From Hymenopus coronatus (Eukaryota; Arthropoda; Insecta; Mantodea; Hymenopodidae), in assembly GCA_030762935.1 (NCBI GenBank), contig CM060887.1, forward strand, positions 8,176,501-8,240,500: 64,000 nt of DNA, in the 5' to 3' direction. The notes beneath the pieces were generated by a model. The model saw only the letters and a program-made list of their open reading frames with translations. It made no database searches and was not told the origin of the DNA. Shown piece by piece: positions 53,926 through 64,000 of this stretch. Every line of letters starts with the position of its first letter. Position 1 is the first letter of the stretch. The position numbers and the translations under genes are program-made.

Positions 53926-55815
53926 GCACCCTTGGTGGAACGAGGCAATCGTATCAAGACATTAAACTTACTTGAATTGGAGTAATAAAAAAACAAAGTA
54001 ATTATAGCTCTTTTCTATTGAACAGGAAAGAGACAGTCGAACTAATTAGACAAACAAAGAGGAAGTATGAAAAAGATCAATTACATGGAATCGAGAAAGA
54101 CTTCCAAACAAACAACACACGGAATTCCTACAAAATGTTTAAGACTAAACTCATAGGGTACAAGCCACAGAGTCTCTACTTCAAGAGAGAAGACTAATTA
54201 ACCAGGAAAATTGCAGAGAGCTTGCTAAATATTTTGAGAAACCACTTAACTGCTCAATATCATTAAGCAGATTCCCCGTAGAAGAACCTGAAGAATCAAA
54301 TCCCGATTGAGTACACGGGACGAAGAAGAAATTATCAGACAGATAAAAACAACACAGTAGCTGCTGAAGATGGCACTTGTTAAAGCGGCAGGACCTAACA
54401 CCGTAAAGGAGAGCAGATTCCCGAGGACTCCGTTACATAAAAAGGGAGATCGAGCACATGTAAACAATGATAGAGGAATTTCATTACTATCAGTTCCATT
54501 GTATCCCTGTGTCTGCTTGACAGAGCACTACAACTATTGGAGAATACCAGTCAGATCGCGTCCAGAACAAATATTGAACCTTAAGCTATTCCTAACACAT
54601 CAAAGGATTTGTACCAACAATTTAGAGTGCACATTTGTTGACTTTAAAAAAGCCTACGGCGATTCGGTTGATCGTGAATCGCTATTTCAAATTTTGAAGG
54701 AACAAGGTTTAGACAATAAAACTCATTAAGCAGACACTAACTGATACAAAGGCTAAAATTAAGTTTATGGGGGAAATTTCTGAACCCTTCGAGGTAAAAA
54801 CTGAAGTGAGACAAGGAGATGGGCTTTCTCCATTACTTTTCAACTGTGCACTTGAAAAAGTAATACAAGAGTGGCTCAAACATAAAACAGCTCTGAAAAT
54901 CAAACAACAGAGGAAAACTGAAGATAGACTGCCTAGCAAATGCAGATGATCTAGCAATCCTAACTCGTGGCATCGTAACAGCGCACAAGCAGATAGAACT
55001 ATTAAAAGAAATTGCAGAGAAAATCGGTCTCCAAATATCATTTGAAAAAACAAAATACATTACATGCAATATACAAGCACCAAAATACATGGAAACAAAA
55101 TATGGTAAAATAAAACGAGTTTAAGAATCGAGACTAAAGCAAATAAAAGTAGATGCCATAAAATGCAAACAGCATATCGGCTCACACAAAATATTTATAA
55201 TAAAAAGTGCATATCTAAACATACAAAATTAAGACATTATAAAACTGTCATTAAACCAAAATGTCTATATGGAGCAGAAACATTAATTTTGAACCGAAAA
55301 GCAGATTTAGAAAACATGGTGAAAAAAGAATGCAAAATTGTAATGAAAATTTTAGGCCCACAAGTCGTAGGTGAACAATACAGACTCAGAAGCAAGAATG
55401 AAATAAAATTATATACAGATATTCATAGTGATATTATGGACATATCAATCGAATGAATTCTAACAGGCTCACAAAACAAGTCATTGAATTTTGTGAAAAT
55501 AGAAGCAAATCACATGTAGATACTACGAAATGGATTGGGGAAGTAAAAAATGATTTACAATTAGCAGGAATTACACAAGAAGATATATTAAACAGAGAGC
55601 TTTTCAGAAACAAAGTTCATAAATGGCAAGTTGACCACGAGGACAGACCAAAGAAAAGAACTGGAGCAATGTGGACAGACGAGAGAAAAGAAGCCCACAG
55701 CCAAAGAATGAGAGAAATATGGCTTCAAAGGAAAACAAAGAGACGTTTCTAAGTACTTTGCGTAGTCCCTCATGGGTTCATTCCTGAAAAAAAATTATAA
55801 TAATAATAATAATAA
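53926..55815 (+). mobile_element. LINE: decayed reverse transcriptase with (AAT)n tail
   Basis: In shifting frames: APWWNE-like start, EDxLINQENCRELAKYFE, then KKGDRAHVNNDRGISLLSVP, EQILNLKLFLTHQR, CTFVDFKKAYGDSVDRESLF, VRQGDGLSPLLFNCALEKVI, LANADDLAIL (54933-54962) and a C-terminal part with YKTVIKPKCLYGAETLILNR and ERKEAHSQRMREIWLQ. The order matches RT motifs 2 to 7 of a non-LTR retrotransposon. The F/YADD box reads NADD, an extra Gly is in the motif-A block, and several frameshifts and stops are present. AAT repeats at 55788-55815 form the 3' tail. The 5' endonuclease is missing. Confidence 0.87.
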
Positions 55816-55985
55816 ACCCGCCTGCGTAGTGTGGTGGTAGCGCGTCTGGCTCACATTCAACAGGTCGTGAGTTCGATTCTCGTCAAGGGTGAGTTACCCG
55901 GATAAGGTTCTTTTCGGGGTTTTCCCTTACCCTGAGAAGGCGAATGTCGAGTAACTTTAAGCTCCATGGACCCAGAGATCATTTG
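55816..55985 (+). mobile_element. SINE family D, tRNA-headed
   Basis: Head TGCGTAGTGTGGTGGTAGCG with GGTCGTGAGTTCGATTCTCG, then GGTTCTTTTCGGGGTTTTCC and GGCGAATGTCGAGTAACTTT. It sits directly on the LINE's AAT tail. Confidence 0.75.
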
Positions 55986-56034
55986 AGCACCATTTCACCA
56001 ATTTCATTCATAGTCCGATATGAACAACTAGGTT

Positions 56035-56300
56035 AAAGGGCGGTCGGTACTGCTGACTTCTCACCCGGAGGTCCCGGGTTTGATTCATGGCTGGGGCTGG
56101 GGATTTTTCTTTAACCAGAATTATTCCCTATCTCCCAAAAAGCCTGGAAGTATGTATTTGAGTGTGAATGTGCGTGTTTGAGGAAAATAAAAAACGAATT
56201 AAACTCAACGTAAAGAACCTAAGACAACGGGTTGTTTCTAATGCAAAGCCCTCGATATGAACTTAGATGTTAAAGGTGGTTATGTAAATGAAACAATAAA
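56035..56300 (+). mobile_element. SINE family C copy, head truncated
   Basis: Starts in the head (GGTCGGTACTGCTGACTTCT, GGAGGTCCCGGGTTTGATTC) and includes TTAACCAGAATTATTCCCTA. It ends GGTGGTTATGTAAATGAAAC. Confidence 0.8.
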
Positions 56301-56307
56301 AAAAAAT

Positions 56308-56350
56308 GTTATAGAGATGTAGAGAAGGTCATGGAACACACCAGCTTTTT
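56308..56350 (+). repeat. Family A end fragment
   Basis: GAGATGTAGAGAAGGTCATGG to ACACACCAGCTTTTTT. Confidence 0.7.
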
Positions 56351-56976
56351 TCAAAACATTGTGTTGTATGATATAGTATAATATAGGTGGGAACGGATAT
56401 TTAGAAAGTTTATTTTCGGTGATATATTCATAGAGAAGTTTGTGCTGCAGCCGACACATACTGCAGGAGAAGCCTCTCGAACATTGAATCGAGAGAAGTA
56501 ATCGATGCGTACGATATAGAGCGAAAACCGAAAACCGCGATGGTGGGCCGTATCCTACAGACGTGTGCGCGTGTACATGCGTTTTCAATAGCGAAGGGGA
56601 GCACTGTTTTTTCAATCGCTACGGTTTTATTTGGATTGCTTTGGATCCACTTTCGCTTACTACTACTGCGGCGGCTTGAATACAAAACTGCAGCAGTCTT
56701 TTCCTGCTATGTTATGGCTACGATTTCCCCGCATAAAGCCCCTTTTACCTTTGAAAAATGTATGTATCGTGTCTCACGGCACGTATTTCACAAAAGATTT
56801 ATCTTAGCCAATTCCGTGCACAATTGTTATACATGTGCGATTTTACTGTCTGCGAAGTCGAGAGCTGAAACATTCCAGAGTACGGTATATCACCATTTCT
56901 GACACATTCTACACTCTCTGGTGCAGATCTAGATTTTCCTACATGGACAGTTGCAAATATATACAATAGTTTGTTT
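56351..56976. other. Unassigned island
   Basis: Contains frames on both strands without recognised domains. GC is higher than the family A background. Confidence 0.4.
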
Positions 56977-57106
56977 TTACTTTCTCTATACGTACTATGT
57001 ACATATATAGCGAAGGTATTGTATTGCACCCAACAATTCCATACCAAGATTTCACCGGAAATATGTTTTCAGACCCTGAATCCAAAAAAGAATTTAGAAA
57101 AATGTC

Positions 57107-57142
<36 letters not shown>

Positions 57143-57816
57143 TGTGGGAAGCATAGCTCAAAAACCAAACTTCGTATTTAAGTTTTGTATCTTCCAAGGA
57201 TGCGACACGAAGATTTTCAAGAAAATCCCGCACCCCTAACTACCCTTTACATGGAAAATATTTCGAAAATTTTGATTTTCTTAAAAATGGCTCTAGCGAT
57301 TTTGAATAAAATCTCGTATATTTAAGATATTTAGTTGCCAAATAAAATGTATATCTTGAATTTTCTGGGAATAGGCCCTGAAGACTACTTTATTCTGGAT
57401 AAATTTTACGGAATTTTGCATAACTGCTAAACTGTAAGAGATGGACAAAAACGTATGGCACCAAAAATGATGAACACGTTAAAACACACAATATATGCCA
57501 TATAAATTTTTTTCGCGAAGTTGATCGTTTTTGAGATATCCGTTGTTTTTGTTTTCAGATTTGAAAAACTTATACTCTTCTCATATAGGAATTTGTCAAC
57601 TCCTGTCCATATAAACAAAGGAACTTCAGTCACATAGCAACCAGCTTTTGACTGTCAGTTTAACCTATGGTACTCCCTTATTTCGCTTCTACTTACAAGA
57701 CTATTTCTACTATTGTTTTCTCAATTAGCATATAGTAAATAGAAGCCTTAGCTTATAACAATACTTTGTTGCAGAAATGTAGAGAAAGTCATGTGAATGG
57801 AACACATCAGATTTTT
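56977..57816 (+). repeat. Family A copy 23, full length
   Basis: TTTTACTTTCTCTATACGTA to GGAACACATCAGATTTTT, with a pure (GT)n tract at 57109-57140. Confidence 0.9.
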
Positions 57817-57819
57817 CAT

Positions 57820-58050
57820 TTACATAGCCTCCTTTAGCATCTAAGGTCATATCGAGGGCTTCGTCATATCTTGTCTTTGGGTTTAAATCCTATCATTTTC
57901 CTCCAACACACACACACCCACACACACATACACACACACACTTCCACACTATGTGGGGGATAGGGAATAATTCTGGCCCCAGCCGGGAATCTAACCCGGG
58001 ACTTCCAGGTGAGAAGTCAGCTCGCTGACCACTCGACCACGGAGGTAGTT
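57820..58050 (-). mobile_element. SINE family C copy
   Basis: ATAGCCTCCTTTAGCATCTA end, CACACACA tract, TAGGGAATAATTCTGG and minus-strand head (CTCCGTGGTCGAGTGGTCAG). It abuts family A copy 23. Confidence 0.82.
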
Positions 58051-58081
58051 TATATAGAATAGCTGTTAATGATAAAGTGGT

Positions 58082-58700
58082 AAAAATCTCATGTGTTACT
58101 TTCTCTACATCTCTGTAACAAATTATTGTCAATAAGCTTATTCTTCTATCTAATTCATGCTAAACGATCTTATTACTTAGTTACTTATAAGCACAAGGGA
58201 AATAAGGGAATACATTAGGCTAAACCGACAGTAAAATGTTTTAAAATGTGGTTGCTATGGGATTGAAATCCATTTCTTTCCGTGGCCTAAAGTTGACAAG
58301 TTTATATTGGTTAAACGTTTAAACCGTAAGAGATACACAAAAAGTTAGATCTCAATGTATGTCATATGCATTTTTGTTGACCGTTTGCAAGATATTTCTT
58401 GTTATTGGATACTTATTCTTTTATCAGATAGGAAGTGTCCGCTTTTCTTTTGTTCTACTCCTGGCCAAGCAAAGAAGCCAATTTCAATGACAATCGCATA
58501 ACGATAGCTTTTAAAACATTTGACTATCATTTTAGCATAGCGCATTGCTTTAGTTCCCTCCTACTAATAAGGAACCAAGTAAAAAGAACATTCTGATAGT
58601 GTTTATCTCGATTAGCGTTGTGTAAAAAGAAGAAGAAGAATCTTTTGTAAGAAGTGTGTTTGTGGAACAGTTAGAGAAAGTCATCAAAGCAGATTTTTTG
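58082..58700. repeat. Family A fragments, minus then plus
   Basis: 58082-58312 is a minus start fragment. 58313-58700 is a plus 3' fragment (ACCGTAAGAGATACACAAAA to AGTTAGAGAAAGTCATC). Confidence 0.8.
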
Positions 58701-59812
58701 TTTTGTAAGGGTGGTTGACCTTGTAAGAGTGGAGCATTCCCAAGTGGCGTGTTTGCATTGAGTAGTAAGCACATGAACATAGTAGGCGGGTTCGTGATTT
58801 TTGTCGTGGAATGGTTCATTTTACCGATTTTGACAATGTATTCCGTAGTATTTTGTTTATTGCGAAGTAAGAACAAATGTTTCCTTTGTGTTTAGTTTCG
58901 TAAAGTAAATTTGCGTGTGTTGACGGCTGAAAACACAGTATTAGATTTCGAGGTTATAAGTACATGAACAGTTGAGTCAAAATGGGGTAAGGCAACTTAA
59001 CGGAGTGTCGGTTTCAACTGTGCCAGACATGGTGATGTAAAATACAAAGTGTTTACCTCACAAGAGTATTCAGACAATTCTACTCACAATGGTAAGTAGT
59101 TTATGCTTTAATTTTTTGTAGGAAGGTGATTGGGTAATAGTTATATTATACGTGGCCTAAATGTACCATGGTTTGTGAGTGGGATGAGAAAATAATAGTC
59201 TAATAGGCCAAGAGGAATATACGTTTTATATTATCCTAGCTTATTATGCAGAACTTGGACCTCTCGAATAATCAAATGTAATTTATTGATTTTGTATTTC
59301 TGATGAAGATTTCAAAGGTTTTATTTCGTGGTCAAGTTTGGTTTTTAAAATAGACAAACTCATGTGCATGGTGGAACGATTGGTATTTTGCGTCAATGAT
59401 GGATATTACATAAACGAGCATGATATACATAACAAATAGTTTTATATTGCGTGTGTGTTGAAATTCCTGCATAAAAACTGGATTTATAATGACAAAGCTT
59501 GGCTTTGTTGCTAACGGAAGACTGTGTAACTATTGGTATGCAAGAACGTCATATGTCGCTCTTGACAGGATTACCGCGTCGTGAGAACCAGTAGCAATAC
59601 AAGATCCATCGATCGCACTTAGTTTCATTCAATTGTTCGAGCATACTTGCCATAATAACTCTAATATTCTTATATTTATTAATGTTATTAAAGAAATTGA
59701 ATTTTAGTCACGGCGTAGGTAGTGTTTTGTTTGTTCGTTGCTATGTAACCCTGCCGGAATAAACAGTTTCAATTCTGGTTGTTTAAACTGCATCAAATAA
59801 ATCAATAATTGA
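58701..59812. other. Unique AT-rich region upstream of the crypton-like fragment
   Basis: No family A similarity. A splice-donor-like ATGGTAAGTAG lies at 59089-59099. This could be a 5' non-coding exon, but there is no independent support. Confidence 0.35.
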
Positions 59813-60016
59813 ATGAAAATGGATATTCCCGAAGAGGTTTTACATTATACTAAAAAGGCTGTACTTAGTTTGTTACCCGGCAAGTCGAAGGACTTATATG
59901 ACAAGCAATTTTCATTATTTAAAGAATGGGGAGCTGCTAAAGGAGTTAAAATAATTTACAACGAAATAAAGACTCGTTTTTGTTGTTTCCTAGGATACAT
60001 GAAGTCTATAGGATAG
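59813..60016 (+). pseudogene. Crypton-like tyrosine recombinase, N-terminal fragment
   Basis: Starts MKMDIPEEVLHYTKKAVLSL, then LPGKSKDLYDKQFSLFKEWG and AAKGVKII. The LPGKS...Y...F..F..W......I pattern is the N-terminal (core-binding-like) domain of crypton-type tyrosine recombinases and host proteins derived from them in arthropods. After GVKII the frame departs (YNEIKTRFC) and then regains FLGYMKSIG before a stop. A small deletion has probably removed part of the conserved ENVLLAYF-like segment. No catalytic domain follows before the family A copy at 60133. Confidence 0.5.
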
Positions 60017-60132
60017 GATAAAAGTGATTTGTTTGATCATTTGATTCCACCGTGACCAAATCTCAGAGAAATTTAACATATCTTACAATTATGAGATATG
60101 CAGCTTAACTAATACCATACCCAACAATATTT

Positions 60133-60986
60133 ATTACTTTCTCTACACGTACTATGTACATAGGGTATAGAGAAGGTATTGTAATGCACCCATAAATTCG
60201 ATACCGAGCTTTCACCGGAAATACATGTTTTGGGTCCCCATGAATCCAAAAAAAAAAAATACATTTTTAGAAAAATGTCTGTGTGCGTGTGTGTCTGTGG
60301 GCAGCATAGCTCAAAAACGAAAAGACCGTTAAATACCAAACTTGGTGTTTAAGTTTGGTATCTTGCAAGGATGCGACACGAATATTTTCAAGAAAATCCC
60401 CCCACCCCAAACTACCCTTTACATGGCAATTTATTCGAAAAATGTTATTTTCTCAAAAAATGGTGCTGACGATTTTGATTAAAATATCGTATATTAAAGA
60501 TATTTACTTGTAAAATAAATTGTATATCTTGAATTCTGTAGGAATAGTGTCTGAAGACTATTTTATTATGGATTAATTTTAAGGAATTTTACAGAACTGC
60601 TAAACTGTAAGAGATGGACAAAACCTTACACACAAAGCATGTAGGGCACGTTAAAACACATTTGTTTTTCGTGGTGTTGATCGTTTTTGAGATATTCCTT
60701 GTTATTGGTTTCAGCTTTAAAAAACTTATACTTTTCTCATACAGGAATTTATCAACTCCTGTCCATACAAACAAAGGAACATCAGTCACATAGCAACCAG
60801 CTTTTGACTCACTTTAACCTATAGTACTTCCTTATTTCGCTTCTACTTACAAGGAAGCAAGTAATAAGACTATTTCTGCTAATTTTTTCTTGATTAGCAT
60901 AAAGTAAATAGAAGCATAAGCTTTTTAACAATAATTTATTGCATACATGTAGAGAAAGTCATGTGAATGGAACACATCAGATTTTT
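60133..60986 (+). repeat. Family A copy 24, reference full-length copy (854 bp)
   Basis: The order from the left is: TTACTTTCTCTACACGTACT with a hairpin over CTATGTACATAG; TTCGATACCGAGCTTTCACC; TG tract; CAGCATAGCTCAAAAACG; hairpin ATACCAAACTT (60333-60343) with AAGTTTGGTAT (60351-60361); GGATGCGACACGAA; ACGATTTTGATTAAAATATC; AACTGCTAAACTGTAAGAGA; TTTTTGAGATATTCCTTG; CATAGCAACCAGC; CAAGGAAGCAAGTAATAAGA; GTAGAGAAAGTCATGTGAAT; ACACATCAGATTTTTT. No coding capacity. Confidence 0.92.
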
Positions 60987-61025
60987 TAATAAACTTCCCA
61001 ACATGCATTACTGCAAGAAAAACAA

Positions 61026-61119
61026 AAATCTTATGTGCTCCATTCACATGACTTTCTATACTTCTATGTAATGTATTGCAATGCAATATTTCTCCATAGT
61101 ACGTGTAGAGAAAGTAAAA
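61026..61119 (-). repeat. Family A miniature derivative, 94 bp
   Basis: Both family A ends (AAAAATCTTATGTGCTCCAT and CCATAGTACGTGTAGAGAAA) are joined with only about 30 bp between them. It looks like an internally deleted copy, not a truncation. Confidence 0.75.
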
Positions 61120-61236
61120 ATGTCGAACATTTTTATCGTATTGCACCCAAAAATTTTCTATCGAGGTTTCACCGAAAATATATGTTTTGGGGTCCCCTGA
61201 AAAAGGTCCGCCTGTGTGTGTGTCTGTGGACAGCAT

Positions 61237-61271
<35 letters not shown>

Positions 61272-62520
61272 GAAAAAACCGTTAAATACCAAAACTTGGT
61301 ATTTTCAAGAAAATCCTCATACTCCCAACTATCCTTTACATGGAAACATTTTCGAAAATGTTGTTTTTCTCAAAAATGGCTCAAACGATTTTGATTAAAA
61401 TATCGTATATTAAAGATATTTACCTGACGACTAAATTTATATCTTGAATTTTCTGGGAATACCCTCTGAAGACATGTTTATTATAAATACATTTTGCGGA
61501 ATTTTGCATAACTGTTAAACCGTAAGAGATAGAAAATAAAAGCTTATTTAATAAAAAATGTAGAGCTCGTTAAAACACAGTATTTATGTTGTATACATTT
61601 TAAAACATGTGACTGTCGGTTTATCCTAGTGTGTTCCCTTATTTCCCTTCTACTTACAAGGAACTAAGTAATAAGACAATTCATGCAAACGTTTATCTCT
61701 ATCAGCTTGAAGTAGATAGAAGAATAAGCTTTTTACTTCCTCTACACGTATTATGTACATAGTGTATAGAGAAGATGTTTTAATGCTCCCAAAAACTCGA
61801 TACCTATTTTTCATCCGAAATACACATTTTGAGACCTCCTGAATAAAAAAAAAAGCATTTTTAGAAAAATGTCCGTTTGTGTGTGCGCCTGTTTGGCAGC
61901 ATAGCTCAAAAACGAAAAGTCTGTTAAAAACCAAACTTGGTATTTAGGTATGGTATCTTCCAACGTAGATTTTCAAGAAAATCCCCCAACTACCCTTTAC
62001 ATGGAACATTATTCGAAAACTTTTATTTTTTAAAAAATGGCTCTAAGGATTTTGATTAAAATATCGTATATTAAAGATATTTGCCTGACAAATAATAATG
62101 TATATCTTGAATTTTCTGGGAATAGCCTCTGAAGACTATTCTGGATGAATTTTACGGAATTTTATATAACTGCTTAACCGTAAGAGATGGACAAAAACTT
62201 ACGAGACAGAAAATGCAGAGCACTTTAAAACGCACAATTTATACTACATACATTTTTCTCGTGGAGTTGATCGTTTTTGAGATATTCCTTGTTTTTAGTT
62301 TCAGCTTTAAAAACTTGTATTTTTCTCATACAGGAATTTGTCGTGTCCTTACAAAGGAACTTCAGTCACAAAGCAACCAGCTTTTGACTATCACTTTAAC
62401 CTGAGGTACTCCCTTATTTCGCTTCAACTTACAAGGGAGCAAGTAATAATACTATTTCTGCTAATTTTGTCTAGATTAGCATGAGGTAAATAGAAGCATA
62501 AGCTTTTTAACAATACTTAG
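61120..62520 (+). repeat. Family A copies 25 and 26 in tandem
   Basis: 61120-61733 lacks the terminal hairpin and contains a poly-A run (61240-61270). 61734-62520 starts TTTTACTTCCTCTACACGTA and ends at AACAATACTTAG without the outer 60 bp. Confidence 0.87.
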
Positions 62521-63239
62521 ATTTTTATTGTATAATGGTATCGTTGTAGTGCATGAATAAAGAAATAAAGAGGCCAAAAGCTTTTAAGTTCTCCAGAAGC
62601 GTTCACAGGTTTAGAATACACATCTGCTGGGATCCCTTAAATCTCCGTCCCTGACTAAAGAACAGATAAAAATTAAGATGGAAATAATAAAAGCAGGAGG
62701 TGGAGAGTGCGGCGAATTTAAAATTGCTCTTCCCAGAATTCCTAGTTTCAACGGCGTGTTATGGTTTTAAAAAGTCTTTAATGTGTAGATTAGACTCCGT
62801 AAAAAATATAAGAAAAAATTGCGAGTCGTATAAACCTGCAGGGGGGGGGAGCTAATCGTGCTGAAGAGGAGCAAATTTCCGTGCTGTGCGGGCCAGTATA
62901 ACCGGCAGGACGACGATAATAATTTACCAGCCGAGCCTTTCTCTCCCACTTTTTATTATTATTATTATTATTTATACCCATGCGCCCCCGTGTTCGCTTT
63001 TTTATTGTTCCCGGAGCGCGGACGAGGTTATCGTCACCCGGAGCTTCGGACCCGGAAGCAACGCCTGCTATTGGTACAGTCTCCCCGTGTTTAAAATTGC
63101 CTACGCTACTGCCTTGTTTTCGATCAGTAAGGATTTCGTCACACTTGCTAGAAAAGATCTATAGCAATTTCTCTCTCAAGTTTTGTTTAACGTTTTATAG
63201 CTTCTACAGAGGTGTGGGAATTATTAAGACAAAACAAAA
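62521..63239. other. Unassigned island
   Basis: Includes a TTA-type run (62954-62975) and a GC-rich stretch (62980-63110). No domain recognised. Confidence 0.4.
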
Positions 63240-63924
63240 AAACTGATGTGTTCCATTTCACGAGTTTCTCTACATCTCTGCAATAAATTGTTAAAAAGCC
63301 CATTTTTCTATTTACCTAACCCTAATAGAGAAAAAAATAGCAGGAAGGGTCTTATTACTTGCTTTATTGTAAGCAGAATAGAAATAAGGGAATACACTAG
63401 GTTAAACCGACAGTCAAATGTTTTAAAATGTGGATGCTATGGTATTGAAATCCGTTTCTTTGCGTGGTCAATAGCTGAAAAGTTCTTGTGTATTTTAAAA
63501 CTGAAACCAATAACAAGCAACATCTCGAAAATGGTCAACTTCAGGGAAAAAATCTGATGTGTTCCATTTTCACATGATTTCTCTACATCTCTGCAAAAAC
63601 TTATTACTTCAGGCTAATCGAGAAAAAATTAGCAGAAATAGTCTTACTTGCTTACTTGAGAGTAGAAGGGGAAAAAGAGAGTACCATAGGTTAAAGTGAT
63701 AGTCAAAAGCTGGTTGCTATGTGATTGAAGTTCCTTTGTTTGTGTGGACAGGAAATTCCTGTATGAACCCGCGACCTTGTGTATATGAAGTTACTATAGT
63801 AACCATTACACCACGGAGGGTGACAGAGAAGGTATTGCATCCAACCTAACATTCGATTCCAAGATTTCACGGAAATGTATGTTTTAGGGTCCCCTGTATC
63901 CATTAAAAGCATTTTCAGAAAAAG

Positions 63925-63964
<40 letters not shown>

Positions 63965-64000
63965 ACGTGCGTGCCTGTGCACACGATAACTCAAAAACGA
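63240..64000 (-). repeat. Family A copies 27 (partial) and 28 (runs off the window)
   Basis: 63240-63549 is the outer part of one minus copy. A second starts at 63550 (AAAATCTGATGTGTTCCATT) and reaches the TG tract (63925-63961) at the window end. A SINE head (63762-63826) interrupts it. Confidence 0.85.
63762..63826 (-). mobile_element. SINE family A-type, tRNA-like head only
   Basis: Minus strand CCCTCCGTGGTGTAATGGTT and AAGGTCGCGGGTTCA. The body is missing. Confidence 0.7.

Overview
This is a window of a repeat-rich, AT-rich eukaryotic nuclear genome, most likely an insect or another arthropod. The evidence is spliced coding exons separated by 2.7-6 kb introns, several tRNA-headed SINE families, mariner-type and non-LTR elements, and abundant Penelope-like elements (PLEs). 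Two of the SINE bodies look like types I associate with polyneopteran or other large-genome insects. I cannot name the species, and nothing looks prokaryotic.

Host gene: one recognisable host gene runs on the + strand through the left 26 kb. Six exons (3724-3950, 7286-7414, 11283-11522, 14230-14497, 19431-19574, 25565-25594) join in frame into the last 345 codons of a trichoplein-like coiled-coil protein (TCHP), followed by stop, 3' UTR and AATAAA signals near 25829-25845. The 5' exons lie upstream of the window.

TCHP introns: these are packed with transposon debris. It includes a near-perfect 1.1-kb-arm palindrome made of two PLE 3' halves (1408-3640), flanked by a 14-bp target-site duplication (TSD) and ending 31 nt short of a coding exon. 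It also includes a LINE RNase H remnant (5432-6440), further PLE pieces (8700-9055, 15690-15985, 18164-18480, 21190-23760), a pogo-like element holding a SINE (12920-13876), two mariner copies (one inside a LINE RT), and SINEs.

Right part: from about 26 kb on I see no complete host gene. The region is dominated by one dispersed family of about 0.85-1 kb, here called family A, with over 30 full or partial copies in both orientations, often back to back. Family A has no coding capacity. It has an inverted copy of ACTTTCTCTAC at one end and about 28 bp inside the other end, a palindromic core ACTATGTACATAGT, an internal hairpin and an embedded (TG)n tract. This architecture is reminiscent of non-autonomous Helitron/Helentron-type elements, but that class is an inference. 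One copy (32666-33854) sits inside a PLE open reading frame that can be read straight across the site, and a SINE with a 12-bp TSD sits inside that copy, which gives a relative insertion order.

Other contents of the right part: a DNA transposon with about 110-bp terminal inverted repeats (37849-39550), a 43/32-bp minisatellite (36855-37470), a decayed LINE (53926-55815), a crypton-like tyrosine-recombinase N-terminal fragment (59813-60016), and a few unassigned islands. The most notable biology is the recurrence of head-to-head PLE dimers with hammerhead-like motifs and the structure of family A.
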